Shown here: in pieces, positions 9,161-18,449 of the stretch
How the letters are laid out: every line of letters starts with the position of its first letter
How positions within the stretch are numbered: the first letter of the stretch is position 1
Assembly: GCF_003569915.1 (NCBI RefSeq)
Contig: NZ_KZ984450.1
Span: 1-64,000, forward strand
Source: Comamonas testosteroni
GTDB taxonomy: Bacteria; Pseudomonadota; Gammaproteobacteria; Burkholderiales; Burkholderiaceae_C
DNA: 64,000 nt
Reading direction: 5' to 3'
The notes under the pieces: generated by a model
What the model was told of the DNA's origin: nothing
The model's input: the letters and a program-made list of their open reading frames with translations, nothing else
Databases searched by the model: none
Position numbers and translations under genes: made by a program

Positions 9161-9655
9161 ATGAACCCCATCCAAGTTGGCGTGGTCATGGGTTCCAGCA
9201 GCGACTGGGACACCATGCAGCACGCAGTTGCCATCCTCCAGCAATTCGGTATCGCCTTCGAGGCCAAGGTCGTTTCGGCCCACCGCATGCCGGACGACAT
9301 GTTCCGCTTTGCCGAAGCTGCCGCTGATCGTGGCCTCAAGGCCATCATCGCCGGTGCCGGCGGCGCTGCCCACCTGCCCGGCATGATTGCCGCCAAGACC
9401 ACCGTGCCCGTGCTGGGCGTGCCTGTGGCCAGCCGCCATCTGCAAGGCGTGGATTCGCTGCACTCCATCGTGCAAATGCCCAAGGGCGTTCCAGTCGCCA
9501 CCTTTGCCATCGGCAATGCTGGTGCCGCCAACGCCGCCCTGTTTGCCGTGGCCCTGCTAGCCAATGAAGACCCCGCCCTGCGCGCCAAGCTCGAAGCCTT
9601 CCGCGTGGAGCAGACCGAAGCGGCCCGCAATATGACGCTGCCGGTGAACCAATGA
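9161..9655 (+). CDS. purE: 5-(carboxyamino)imidazole ribonucleotide mutase
   Basis: The 164-residue class I PurE converts N5-CAIR to CAIR in purine synthesis. Visible family motifs are GSSSDWDT at the N-terminus, SAHRMPDDM with the catalytic histidine, and [11 protein letters not shown]. Length is normal. The stop overlaps the ATG of purK, and the two enzymes act in sequence. A GC-rich palindrome (GGGCGGC-a-GCCGCCC, 9137-9151) sits just upstream of the start. Confidence 0.97.
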   Translation: MNPIQVGVVMGSSSDWDTMQHAVAILQQFGIAFEAKVVSAHRMPDDMFRFAEAAADRGLKAIIAGAGGAAHLPGMIAAKTTVPVLGVPVASRHLQGVDSLHSIVQMPKGVPVATFAIGNAGAANAALFAVALLANEDPALRAKLEAFRVEQTEAARNMTLPVNQ

Positions 9656-10818
9656 GCAACACCGATGTAATCCTGCCGGGAGCGACTCTCGGCGTGCTGG
9701 GCGGCGGTCAGCTGGGCCGCATGTTTGCCCATGCCGCTCAAGCCATGGGCTACTTCACCGCCGTGCTGGACAAGGACGAGACCAGCCCTGCCGGTCTGGT
9801 CAGCCACCACCATGTGCGCACCGGTTACGAAGACGCGCAAGGCCTGGCCGAACTCGCCAAGCTGTGCGCCGCCGTGACCACCGAATTTGAGAACGTGCCC
9901 GCTGGCGCGCTCAACAAGCTGGCCGAAAGCCTGCCCGTGTCGCCCGCAGGCGCATCGGTGGCGATTGCCCAGGACCGCGCTGCCGAAAAAGCCCACTTTG
10001 TGAAGTGCGGCGTGCCTTGCGCGCCTTACGCCGTGATCGAAACCGCTGCGCAACTGGCCGCTGTCAACGACGCGCTGCTGCCCGGCATTTTGAAGACGGC
10101 CCGCATGGGCTATGACGGCAAGGGCCAGATCCGCGTCAAGACCCGCGCCGAGTTGGTTGCTGCCTGGGACGAGCTGAAAAACGTCGCCTGCGTGCTCGAG
10201 AAAATGCTGCCGCTGGCGCATGAATGCTCGGTCATCGTGGCGCGTGGCCGCAATGGCGACATCGTGAACCTGCCCGTGCAGCGCAATCTGCACCGCGACG
10301 GCATTCTGGCCGTGACCGAGGTTTATGAAGGAAATCTGCCTTCAGTCCAGGTAGAACAAGCGATTGCAGCCGCAAAATCCGTAGCAATCGGCCTGAACTA
10401 TGTGGGCGTGCTCTGCGTGGAATTCTTTGTGCTGGAGGGCGGCCAGCTCGTGGTCAACGAGATCGCCCCGCGCCCGCACAACAGCGGCCACTACAGCCAG
10501 AACGCGCTCGATGTGTCGCAGTTTGAGCTGCAAGTGCGCTGCATGACCAACCTGCCTCTGGTGCAGCCGCGCCAGCACAGCGCCACCGTGATGCTGAACC
10601 TGCTGGGCGACCTGTGGTTCAAGGACGGCGACACAGCCAAGACGCCTGCGTGGGATGAAGTGCTGGCCCTGCCCGGTGCCCACCTGCACCTGTACGGCAA
10701 GGTCGATGCCAAGCGCGCCCGCAAGATGGGGCACTTGAACATCACTGCGGCCACGGCGGAACAAGCCCGCGCTACCGCCCTCAAAGCGGCGGCCATCTTG
10801 GGTATCGAACCCTTCTAA
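9652..10818 (+). CDS. purK: 5-(carboxyamino)imidazole ribonucleotide synthase
   Basis: The 388-residue ATP-grasp enzyme converts AIR, bicarbonate and ATP to N5-CAIR, the substrate of PurE. The N-terminal [11 protein letters not shown] loop, the [15 protein letters not shown]-grasp segment, and ARPHNSGH near residue 273 are diagnostic. It is coupled to purE by an ATGA overlap and followed nine nt later by tsaC. A lower-GC stretch at 10330-10390 ([18 protein letters not shown]) is read in frame. Confidence 0.97.
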   Translation: MSNTDVILPGATLGVLGGGQLGRMFAHAAQAMGYFTAVLDKDETSPAGLVSHHHVRTGYEDAQGLAELAKLCAAVTTEFENVPAGALNKLAESLPVSPAGASVAIAQDRAAEKAHFVKCGVPCAPYAVIETAAQLAAVNDALLPGILKTARMGYDGKGQIRVKTRAELVAAWDELKNVACVLEKMLPLAHECSVIVARGRNGDIVNLPVQRNLHRDGILAVTEVYEGNLPSVQVEQAIAAAKSVAIGLNYVGVLCVEFFVLEGGQLVVNEIAPRPHNSGHYSQNALDVSQFELQVRCMTNLPLVQPRQHSATVMLNLLGDLWFKDGDTAKTPAWDEVLALPGAHLHLYGKVDAKRARKMGHLNITAATAEQARATALKAAAILGIEPF

Positions 10819-10827
10819 GGAAAACAC

Positions 10828-11826
10828 GTGATATTGGATGGAAAGCTGGCCTCTTCGGTACAAGCTGCGGCAGAAGCTTTGCAACAAGGCAAGCTGCTGG
10901 GCCTGCCCACCGAGACGGTCTATGGCCTGGCCGCAGACAGCGACAACGACGCGGCGGTGGCGCAGATCTTTACGGCCAAGGGCCGCCCGGCCAACCATCC
11001 TTTGATCGTGCATGTGGCGAGTGCCGACGCCATCACCCGCTATGCCAAGCAAGTGCCGGTCTTTGCCCAGCAGTTGATCGATGCTTTCTGGCCCGGCCCG
11101 CTGACCTTGATCCTGCCGCGCCTGCCCGATGCCGCCAAGGCCTCGACTGGCGGTCAGGACAGCGTGGGCCTGCGCTGCCCATCGCACCCCGTGGCGCATG
11201 CCGTGCTGGTGGCCTGCCAGCAGCTGAATCCGCCCGTCTGGGGCGTGTCCGCGCCCAGCGCCAACAAATTTGGCCGCGTCAGCCCTACTACTGCACAACA
11301 CGTCGCCACCGAGTTTGGCGATGATTTGCTGGTGCTGGATGGCGGTGCCTGCGAAGTCGGCATTGAATCAACAATAGTCGACTGCACGCGCGGCGTGCCC
11401 GTGCTGCTGCGCCCTGGCGCGATCACGCGCGACGATATCGAGCGTGCTTGCGGCCAGCGACCACTCTCAAAAGAAGAGCTGACAGCCAATACACCTCGTG
11501 CCTCAGGCACGCTTTTGGCACACTATGCGCCCAATGCCAAGGTCCGACTCATGGATGGCAAGCAGCTGCAATCGGCACTCGATGTGCTGGGTGCTGAAGG
11601 CAGGAATATTGCGGTCTACCACCGCAGTGCCTTGAAATGTGCCGCCAAAGCCATTCACCTGCGCGCCATGCCGCAGGCCGCTCTGGCTACGGCCCATGAA
11701 CTGTTTGGCGCGCTGCGTGATTTTGATGAGATCGGTGCCAAGCTGATCTGGATTGAAACGCCCCCCGACACGGCAGACTGGGAAGGCGTGAAAGACCGCC
11801 TGCAGCGCGCGGCTGCGGCGGGTTAA
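10828..11826 (+). CDS. tsaC: L-threonylcarbamoyladenylate synthase, Sua5 type
   Basis: The 332-residue protein makes threonylcarbamoyl-AMP from threonine, bicarbonate and ATP for the t6A tRNA modification. The YrdC domain spans ~1-200 with PTETVYGLAAD and KGRPANHPL, and a C-terminal Sua5 domain (~205-330) is present, so this is the long Sua5 form rather than the short TsaC. It starts with GTG at 10828 after AAGGAAA. Its partner tsaB is at 24776 in this window. It is the last gene of the purE-purK-tsaC run. Confidence 0.93.
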   Translation: MILDGKLASSVQAAAEALQQGKLLGLPTETVYGLAADSDNDAAVAQIFTAKGRPANHPLIVHVASADAITRYAKQVPVFAQQLIDAFWPGPLTLILPRLPDAAKASTGGQDSVGLRCPSHPVAHAVLVACQQLNPPVWGVSAPSANKFGRVSPTTAQHVATEFGDDLLVLDGGACEVGIESTIVDCTRGVPVLLRPGAITRDDIERACGQRPLSKEELTANTPRASGTLLAHYAPNAKVRLMDGKQLQSALDVLGAEGRNIAVYHRSALKCAAKAIHLRAMPQAALATAHELFGALRDFDEIGAKLIWIETPPDTADWEGVKDRLQRAAAAG

Positions 11827-11839
11827 GTGATTGCGCTGC

Positions 11840-13057
11840 TCAGCCTTTAACGGTTGAAGCGGCTGGCATCACATACGCGCGGCTGAATTCCGCCACCGAA
11901 GCCACCCCTGCGATCATCATGTCGCGCGCCAGTTCCGTCTGCAGGCGCTCATACACGCTCTTGACGCCCATCCAGCCGCCCAAGGACAGGCCATAAAGCA
12001 CGGGCCGGCCAATGGCCACGGCATTCGCGCCCATGGCCAGGGCCTTGAACACATCGGTGCCACGGCGGATGCCGCTGTCCATGATGATGGGCACCTTGCC
12101 CTTGACCACGTCGACCACCGCAGGCAGCGCATCAAAGGCTGCGGGCACGCCATCGAGTTGGCGGCCTCCGTGGTTGGAGACCTGGATGGCAGAGACGCCA
12201 TGCTCCAGCGCCTTCTGCGCCATCTCGGGCGTGAGCACGCCTTTCAATACCAGCGGCAGCTTGGTGTTGTTCTGCACAAATTTCACGTCGTCCCAGCTCA
12301 GGCTCTTTTTGAAAATCGATGAACCGCTGTTCACCAAAGGCAGGCTCGGAGGGAATGAAAAGCCCATGCGAATAGTGGCATCGGAACTGCCCGGCGCAAA
12401 CGCATCGATCGCCAGCACGATGGCGCTGTAACCCGCAGCCTCCGCGCGTTTGATCAGATCACGCGACTTGGAGAGATCGTCCGCCAGATAGAGCTGAAAC
12501 CATTTGGGCCCTTGGGTGGCTGCGGCAATGTCTTCAATCCTGCGATTGGCCGCCGTGCTCACCGTCATCAAGGTGCCCGCTTCGCCGGTGCCGCGCGCCG
12601 TGCCCAGCTCTGCCGACTGGTGCGCCAGGCCATGCGCCCCCATGGGCGTGGTGATGATGGGCATGGACAGTTGCTGACCCAGCAAGGTGATGCGCAGATC
12701 CGGCGCGGGCTTGCCCACCAGATACTGGGGCTTGAGTGCCACACGTCCAAAGGCGGCGCGGTTTTCGCGCAGCGTCCACTGGCTGTCCGAGCCTGACGAG
12801 ATAAAGGCAAACGCACCAGGGTCCATGACTTTTTGCGCTTCGGCCTCCAGGTCATTGAGGTCGGCAATGTGCAGCGGGCGTTCAATGCCGGGGGCCTGAA
12901 ACGGCTTGCGCGGCTCGGCCTGTGCATTCAGGCCTACGGTCAGTGGCGCGGCAGCTTCCCCCTTGGCAGCCTGTGCGCGCGCCAGACCCGCACCGGCCAG
13001 CACGGCACCTGCCGCAGCGGTCTTCATGAACTGGCGGCGTTCAAATGCAGAAGTCAT
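11840..13057 (-). CDS. Tat-exported FMN-dependent alpha-hydroxy-acid dehydrogenase
   Basis: The 405-residue protein belongs to the lactate/glycolate/mandelate FMN family: TTPMGAHGLAH, the QVSNHGGRQLDG block with catalytic His and Arg, and a C-terminal IGRPVLYGL phosphate-binding segment. A twin-arginine signal (ERRQFMK, then an Ala-rich hydrophobic stretch) at residues 6-30 is unusual because most relatives are cytoplasmic or membrane-associated. The ATG at 13057 has AAGGAG seven nt upstream; a longer frame to 13168 is rejected. It is divergent from a diheme cytochrome c gene that could accept its electrons. The substrate is not predictable. Confidence 0.85.
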   Translation of the reverse strand: MTSAFERRQFMKTAAAGAVLAGAGLARAQAAKGEAAAPLTVGLNAQAEPRKPFQAPGIERPLHIADLNDLEAEAQKVMDPGAFAFISSGSDSQWTLRENRAAFGRVALKPQYLVGKPAPDLRITLLGQQLSMPIITTPMGAHGLAHQSAELGTARGTGEAGTLMTVSTAANRRIEDIAAATQGPKWFQLYLADDLSKSRDLIKRAEAAGYSAIVLAIDAFAPGSSDATIRMGFSFPPSLPLVNSGSSIFKKSLSWDDVKFVQNNTKLPLVLKGVLTPEMAQKALEHGVSAIQVSNHGGRQLDGVPAAFDALPAVVDVVKGKVPIIMDSGIRRGTDVFKALAMGANAVAIGRPVLYGLSLGGWMGVKSVYERLQTELARDMMIAGVASVAEFSRAYVMPAASTVKG

Positions 13058-13374
13058 TCCATCTCCTTGGCTGAAATCGGTATCCCGGTCATGGAACAAC
13101 GATAGCCCTGCCCCGCTCAAGACGCTGTCACATGCTTGCCCCGCATCGTAGGACAGCGCCACATTCACGGTCTGAACGGCTCAAACCAACAAGAAAAAAT
13201 CAGGGCAAAAGTGCCTCATGTCATTAATGAATATAGGCATATAGCTATAAATTAAATAGCAACCAAATATGACAGCGTTTGCGCGCCCCTGGGACTACGA
13301 TGGTTGAAAACCATGCACCGCCACACCCGTCATGGGCCGTGGTGATGCGCAAAACCACTCACGAGGACCGCCGT
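13058..13374. other. divergent intergenic region with palindrome and short repeat
   Basis: No gene is supported. The region separates the FMN dehydrogenase and cytochrome c genes. It contains a perfect 10-bp palindrome TCATTAATGA (13221-13230) directly followed by an AT-rich block (13230-13262, ATATAGGCATA...) that is nearly repeated at 38164-38194. The palindrome is a candidate regulator site; the AT-rich block looks like a truncated short interspersed repeat. Confidence 0.5.
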
Positions 13375-14010
13375 ATGTCACTCCATGCCATCAAGCGCCC
13401 GCTGGCGCTCGCCCTGCTTGCTCTGGCCGCAGCCGCCGCACAGGCGGGAACCGGCCGCATTCCCACTGATCAGGACAAGTTGCCCAAAGGCGTGCAGGCC
13501 ACTGCCGCCGTCGCCAGCCAATGCTTTGCCTGCCACGGCCCCGCAGGCCACAGCCAGAATGAGGAATGGCCCAATCTCGCAGGCCAAAAGCAAAGCTATT
13601 TGCTGCAGCAGCTCAAGGACTTCAAATCGGGCACGCGTAAGCACCCGATGATGGACCCCATCGTCAAGCTGCTCAGCGATGCCGATCTGAAAAAGCTGGC
13701 CGACCATTTCAGCGCCCAGCCTGCCGTCAAGCCCCGCCACCCGCTAGCGGCCAATGCTGCAGCCCCCGCCGCAGCCGCCACCTGCATGGCCTGCCACGAC
13801 AACGCCGCCCTGCCCACCGAGCCTTTCCTGCACGGCCAGCAAGCCGCGTACATGGAGTCGCAGATTCGCGCCTTCCGCGCCGGTACGCGCAAGAACGCGG
13901 TGATGGAACCCATGGTCAAGCAGCTCAGCGACAGCGACATCAAGGCCTTGGCCGAACATTTCAGCCGCCTGGCTCCTGTTGCACCAGCAACCTCTGCCGC
14001 CAAGAAATAA
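13375..14010 (+). CDS. periplasmic diheme cytochrome c (c4-like)
   Basis: The 211-residue protein has a Sec signal peptide (residues 1-~23, ending AAQAG) and two class I cytochrome domains with CFACH and CMACH heme motifs. Each is followed by a repeated F-(K/R)-x-GTRK and MxPxVK segment carrying the distal Met, so the protein is an internal duplication as in cytochrome c4. The ATG at 13375 is preceded by GAGG. It lies 21 bp before the FAD oxidoreductase gene and probably carries its electrons to the respiratory chain. Confidence 0.9.
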   Translation: MSLHAIKRPLALALLALAAAAAQAGTGRIPTDQDKLPKGVQATAAVASQCFACHGPAGHSQNEEWPNLAGQKQSYLLQQLKDFKSGTRKHPMMDPIVKLLSDADLKKLADHFSAQPAVKPRHPLAANAAAPAAAATCMACHDNAALPTEPFLHGQQAAYMESQIRAFRAGTRKNAVMEPMVKQLSDSDIKALAEHFSRLAPVAPATSAAKK

Positions 14011-14031
14011 GCCAGATACGGAGACCCCACC

Positions 14032-15528
14032 ATGATGAACAACAACCATGTTTTCCGCCGCACGCTGCTCAAGGCTGCCAGTCTTCTGGGAGCAGGCAGC
14101 ACAGGTCTGCTGAGCATGGGCAGCGCACTGGCCAAGACTGTCCAGACGACAAGCAGCGCACGCCCCGCAGCGCTGGCCCATTTCAAGGGCGAGATCATCA
14201 CCCGCAGCGACTCGCGCTATCTGGGTTGGTTCTGGGCCATGAGCTGGTACCGCATCAAGCCCAACACCTTCCCCAGCATGTTTGCCCGCCCCACCAGCCG
14301 CGAGGACCTGGCACTGCTGATGGCCTATGCCAACCAGACCCAAACCCGTGTGGTGGCGCGCAGCTCGGGCCACAACATCTCCAACCCCGTGCTGGCACAG
14401 GACGCCATCACCGTCGATATGTCACTGTTTGACGAGATTGGTGAGATCGACGTGGCCAGCAAGACCCTGTGGGCCGGCCCCGGCGTGTTCAGCGAGCCGC
14501 TGAATAAGGCCTTGTATGCCAAAGGTCTGGCCTTCCCTTCCGCCCACACCGGCTTTGTGACGATTGGCGGCTATCTGCTGGGCGGCGGCATGGGCTGGAA
14601 TATGCCTGCCTGGGGCATGGGCTGCGGCTCGGTGCTGGCCGCCGAAGTGATGCTGGCCGACGGCAAGATCGTCACCGCGTCTGCGACGGAGAATACCGAC
14701 CTGTACTGGGCGCTGCGCGGCGTGGGCCCGGGCTTTTTTGGTCTGGTGCTGCGCTACAAGCTGCAGGCCCATGCCGCACCCAAGATCGTCAAGAACACCT
14801 TCTTCTACACGCTGGACCAACTCGACAAGGCCGTGCCCGCGTTTCTGGCGCTGCTGCCCGCCAGCAAGAACCGCTCCGAAGTGCTGGGAGCCATGGGCAT
14901 GTTCAACCCGCCCGGCACGCCCAAGGACAAGGAAACCTGGCACTGGGCCGTGAATGTGTTCTCGTACGGCGCGACGGAAAAAGACGCGCAGGAAGCCGCC
15001 AAGGTCTTCACCCAGAGCGATGTGGGCAAGCATGCCACCTGGAGCAAGGCCGAAAGCCAGCCCCTGGGCTATCTGGACCTGTACAGCCAGTTGGCGACTG
15101 ACTTCTACAGCGAGTTCCGCACCAGCGAAGTGGCGCTGTTTACCGATGATCCAACCCAGGTGCTCAAAAAGCTTGGCGCCAGGCTCAAGGCCAAGGCCCT
15201 CGACCCGCGCTCCTTTGGTTTCTCCGTGCTGGGTTGCAACCCTACCGTGCTCGAGCCCTGCAGCTTTACCTACAAGGCAGACCACTACGTGTCCTGGTAT
15301 CTGATCGGCACCACCAACGACGATGTGAAGAAGAACTACGCGCTGATGGACGAGCTTTACCAAGAGCTCAAGCCGCTGATCAAGGGCTACTACATCAACG
15401 AGATCGATCTGACGCATTTCCCGCACATGGCGCGCGAATGCTTCTCGGATGACAAGTGGAAAAAGCTGCACGCCGTGCGCAAGCAGTACGACCCCAACAA
15501 GCGCTTTGTCAGCTATCTGGACGCCTGA
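14032..15528 (+). CDS. Tat-exported FAD-binding oxidoreductase (PCMH/BBE type)
   Basis: The 498-residue flavoprotein has a Tat signal (FRRTLLK near residue 9, cleavage about residue 35), a PCMH-type FAD-binding domain (~65-240) with RSSGHN, and the GGYLLGGGMGW block, then a substrate domain and a C-terminal BBE segment (YDPNKRFVSYLD). His114 lies where berberine-bridge-type enzymes bind FAD covalently; the second, cysteine, attachment site appears absent because SAHTGFV replaces the usual G-x-C-P-G-V-type loop. Paired with the diheme cytochrome c upstream, it is probably a periplasmic dehydrogenase rather than an oxidase. The substrate is unknown. Confidence 0.85.
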   Translation: MMNNNHVFRRTLLKAASLLGAGSTGLLSMGSALAKTVQTTSSARPAALAHFKGEIITRSDSRYLGWFWAMSWYRIKPNTFPSMFARPTSREDLALLMAYANQTQTRVVARSSGHNISNPVLAQDAITVDMSLFDEIGEIDVASKTLWAGPGVFSEPLNKALYAKGLAFPSAHTGFVTIGGYLLGGGMGWNMPAWGMGCGSVLAAEVMLADGKIVTASATENTDLYWALRGVGPGFFGLVLRYKLQAHAAPKIVKNTFFYTLDQLDKAVPAFLALLPASKNRSEVLGAMGMFNPPGTPKDKETWHWAVNVFSYGATEKDAQEAAKVFTQSDVGKHATWSKAESQPLGYLDLYSQLATDFYSEFRTSEVALFTDDPTQVLKKLGARLKAKALDPRSFGFSVLGCNPTVLEPCSFTYKADHYVSWYLIGTTNDDVKKNYALMDELYQELKPLIKGYYINEIDLTHFPHMARECFSDDKWKKLHAVRKQYDPNKRFVSYLDA

Positions 15529-15694
15529 ATTGCCACCCGCGCCAATGCTCTGCCATGGGTGCGGGTAGGCACAAGCTCAATACCCAAACATCTAAGCCGT
15601 TTTTCTTTGAACGATCGGAGTTTTTATTCGTTTTCATTAGGGAGCGTCCTCTCTAACCTTCGATGTCTTCAACACAACATCCAAGGTCAGAATC

Positions 15695-16726
15695 ATGGGA
15701 ACCCGCCGCGACGCGATTGGCAAGCTTCTCTCCATCAGTGCAGCCTCACTGGGCCTCGCGGCCTGCTCTCGCTCGGAAAACACGGCCAGCACGCAAACCG
15801 CCAAGGCAGATACGGGCAGCGGCAAGATCGTGCCGTTCAACTATCCGGACAATCCTTCGTTTGACCTGATCTATCTGGCCGATCGCCTGGGCTACTTTGA
15901 AGGCACATCCACGCGCCCCAACTATGTGGGCAAGGTCGCTGCGCCGCAGATCATTCCGCTGGTGGGCACGGGCGATATTCACTTTGGCGCACGCATGGTG
16001 CCGCTGGTCATCTCGGCCATTGCCGCGGGGGCCGACATGAAGGTGATTGCCGCTGGCAGCAAGACACTGCAGGAAGCGCCGCACATGAAGTACTTTGTGC
16101 GCAAGGACTCCAGCATCCGCACGCCCAAGGACCTGGAAGGCAAGACGATTGGCTTCAACAGCTTTGGCGCCTGCGCCGAATTTGTCTCCAAGACCTACTT
16201 CCGCGAGCATGGCGCGGATGTGAGCAAGATCAATTTTCTGGTCGTGCCCGACAACCAGGGCGAGCAGGCCGTACTGGGTAAAAACGTGGATCTGGCCATC
16301 ATCCACCCTCCGCATTCCGGCGGTGCCGAAGCCAACCCGGAACTGCTGCGCCTGTGGAGCGACTATGACCTGGACAAAGGTCTGGGTGGCATGGCACCTT
16401 ACAGCGTCAACGGCAAGTTTGCGCGTGAGAACCCGCAGGTCGTGCGCGATGTGGTCACCGCCATTGCCAAGGCCGGCAACTGGGTCAACGCCAACACCGA
16501 AGAAGCGCGCCGCTACACCGCAGAGCGCCTGGGTATGGACCTCAAGCATGTGGAGCGCTACGCCTACGTCGATGACCAGATCATTACCGAGCCGCCCATT
16601 CAGTACTACATCGATGTGCTGGAACGCGAAGGCAAGCTGCAGCCCGGCAAGGTGGCCGTCAAGGACGTGTACACCAACGATTTCAACCCGTTTGCCAAGG
16701 CTGCGTCCAAGGGATCGGCGGCATGA
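15695..16726 (+). CDS. ABC transporter substrate-binding lipoprotein (nitrate/sulfonate/taurine type)
   Basis: The 343-residue protein has a lipoprotein signal ending LAAC at about residue 24, with twin arginines (TRRDAIGK) in the n-region, and an NMT1/SsuA-like fold: DLIYLADRLGYFEG near the mature N-terminus, GTGDIHFGA and the DLEGKTIGFNSFG segment. It is the start of an SBP-ATPase-permease operon with ATGA overlaps. The 166-bp leader upstream is AT-rich (TTTTTATTCGTTTTCATTAG), but I could not assign a promoter. Confidence 0.88.
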   Translation: MGTRRDAIGKLLSISAASLGLAACSRSENTASTQTAKADTGSGKIVPFNYPDNPSFDLIYLADRLGYFEGTSTRPNYVGKVAAPQIIPLVGTGDIHFGARMVPLVISAIAAGADMKVIAAGSKTLQEAPHMKYFVRKDSSIRTPKDLEGKTIGFNSFGACAEFVSKTYFREHGADVSKINFLVVPDNQGEQAVLGKNVDLAIIHPPHSGGAEANPELLRLWSDYDLDKGLGGMAPYSVNGKFARENPQVVRDVVTAIAKAGNWVNANTEEARRYTAERLGMDLKHVERYAYVDDQIITEPPIQYYIDVLEREGKLQPGKVAVKDVYTNDFNPFAKAASKGSAA

Positions 16727-17601
16727 CGGTAAGCCCGGCTATCAAGATTCAGGCGCGCGATGTGCGCATGGATTTCTCCATCGCAGACGACAAGGGCCGC
16801 AAGCGCCAGATCAGCGCTCTGCAGGACTTCGACTTAGACATTCGCGAGGGCGAATTCTTCACGATTCTGGGCCCGTCCGGCTGCGGCAAATCGACGTTTT
16901 TGAACGTGCTTGCGGGCCTGGCGCGCAAGACCGGCGGCAGCATCGATATCGACGGCCAGCCCGCCAGCGGCATCAATCAGCATCAGGGCGTGGTGTTTCA
17001 AGGCTATGCGCTGTTTCCGTGGCGCACGGTGCTGCAGAACATTGAAGTTGGGTTGGAAATTCGCCGCGTTCCCAAACGCGAGCGCCGCGAAACCGCCGAG
17101 CATTTTCTGAATCTGGTCGGACTGGACGGATTTGGTCACCGCTACCCGCATGAGCTGTCCGGCGGCATGCGCCAGCGCGTGGCCATTGCACGGTCTCTGG
17201 CCTACTCGCCCAGCCTGCTGCTGATGGACGAGCCTTTTGCCGCGCTGGATGCGCAGACGCGCGAGATTTTGCAGTCCGAGTTGCTGCGCATCTGGGAGCA
17301 GCACAAGACCACGATTGTCTTTATCACCCACAGTCTGGATGAAGCGATTTATCTGTCTGATCGCATTGCCGTGATGACGCACCGCCCCGGCCGCATCAAG
17401 TCGATTCTCGATGTAGAACTGGCCCGCCCGCGCCCCGCAGAAATTCGCCACTCACCGGCCTTTGTGCACCTACGCGAACAGGCCTGGGACATTCTGCGCG
17501 ACGAGGTTGCTTTTGCCAGCGGCCACCGCCAGCAACCGCTTGCGCCATTGACGCCCACCGCCCCCGATTACTCCCCGGTTTTGCGAGGATTTGCCCTATG
17601 A
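16723..17601 (+). CDS. ABC transporter ATP-binding protein (SsuB/TauB type)
   Basis: The 292-residue ATPase shows Walker A GPSGCGKST, signature LSGGMRQRVAIARSL, Walker B LLLMDEPFAALD and the TIVFITHSLDEAIYLSDRI D-loop/H-loop typical of the nitrate/sulfonate/taurine subfamily. It overlaps the binding-protein stop and the permease ATG (ATGA at both junctions), so the three products form one importer. The exact substrate cannot be read from the ATPase. Confidence 0.92.
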   Translation: MTVSPAIKIQARDVRMDFSIADDKGRKRQISALQDFDLDIREGEFFTILGPSGCGKSTFLNVLAGLARKTGGSIDIDGQPASGINQHQGVVFQGYALFPWRTVLQNIEVGLEIRRVPKRERRETAEHFLNLVGLDGFGHRYPHELSGGMRQRVAIARSLAYSPSLLLMDEPFAALDAQTREILQSELLRIWEQHKTTIVFITHSLDEAIYLSDRIAVMTHRPGRIKSILDVELARPRPAEIRHSPAFVHLREQAWDILRDEVAFASGHRQQPLAPLTPTAPDYSPVLRGFAL

Positions 17602-18446
17602 ACCAGCTGGCTGCCCCCGCCTCTCTTTCTGCACCTGCACAAAACGTCCCCCGCAGCGCCTTGGCCAAAATTTCATGGAAATTTGGCCTCAAGTCCTTAG
17701 AAAAATTGGCTTGCTTGCTATTGTTTTTTGCGCTGTGGGAATTTCTGCCACGCGCAGGCATTGTCAGCGCTGCATTCCTGAGCCCGCCCAGTGATGTGTT
17801 TGCCGCCATTGTCAAACTGGTACAGACCGACCAGCTCAACAAGCACATCATTGCCAGCCTGCAGCGTTCTCTGGCGGGGCTGACATTGGCTGTTTTTTTT
17901 GGCGTTGGTCTCGGTCTTATGATGGGCGTGGTGCGCCGCTTTGAAGCCTTTGTGGACCCGCTGCTGCAGCTGTTCAGACAGGTCTCCGCACTGGCGCTGT
18001 TCCCCGTCTTTTTGCTGTTCTTCGGCATTGGCGAGGCATCGAAGATCGCCATCATTTTCTGGGCCGCTTTCTGGCCTGTGCTGCTCAACACCATCAGCGG
18101 CGTCAAGCAGGTGGAAAAGCTGCTGATTCACTCGGCCCTGTCCATGGGTGCTTCGCGCCAATTCATCTTCTTCAAGGTCATCTTGCCTGCGGCTGCACCC
18201 TCGATATTTACCGGCATACGCCTTGCCGGTGCCTACTCCATTACGGCGCTGGTCGCTGCTGAAATGATTGGCTCGCACGCCGGGCTGGGCTTTCTCACGC
18301 TGAACTCGCAGGAGATTTTCCAGATTCCCAGCATGTATGCAGGCATTGTGTTGCTGGCAGTGCTCGGCCTGGCGCTCAACTATGTGCTGGCCTTGCTGGA
18401 AAAGCGGCTGACGCGCTGGCGCAGCGGCCTTGAGTTTCACGAGTAA
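17598..18446 (+). CDS. ABC transporter permease (SsuC/TauC type)
   Basis: The 282-residue inner-membrane protein has about six transmembrane segments and the binding-protein-dependent transport signature around MGASRQFIFFKVILPAAAPSIF (residues ~180-203). It is preceded by an ATGA overlap with the ATPase. A lower-GC stretch near 17700-17735 encodes KLACLLLFFAL and may derive from a short interspersed repeat. Confidence 0.9.
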   Translation: MNQLAAPASLSAPAQNVPRSALAKISWKFGLKSLEKLACLLLFFALWEFLPRAGIVSAAFLSPPSDVFAAIVKLVQTDQLNKHIIASLQRSLAGLTLAVFFGVGLGLMMGVVRRFEAFVDPLLQLFRQVSALALFPVFLLFFGIGEASKIAIIFWAAFWPVLLNTISGVKQVEKLLIHSALSMGASRQFIFFKVILPAAAPSIFTGIRLAGAYSITALVAAEMIGSHAGLGFLTLNSQEIFQIPSMYAGIVLLAVLGLALNYVLALLEKRLTRWRSGLEFHE

Positions 18447-18449
18447 GCC

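Noticed and set aside
15529..15694. Sigma-70 promoter in front of the binding-protein operon
   Set aside because: TTGAAC near 15607 has no acceptable -10 at 16-18 nt, so no promoter is called.
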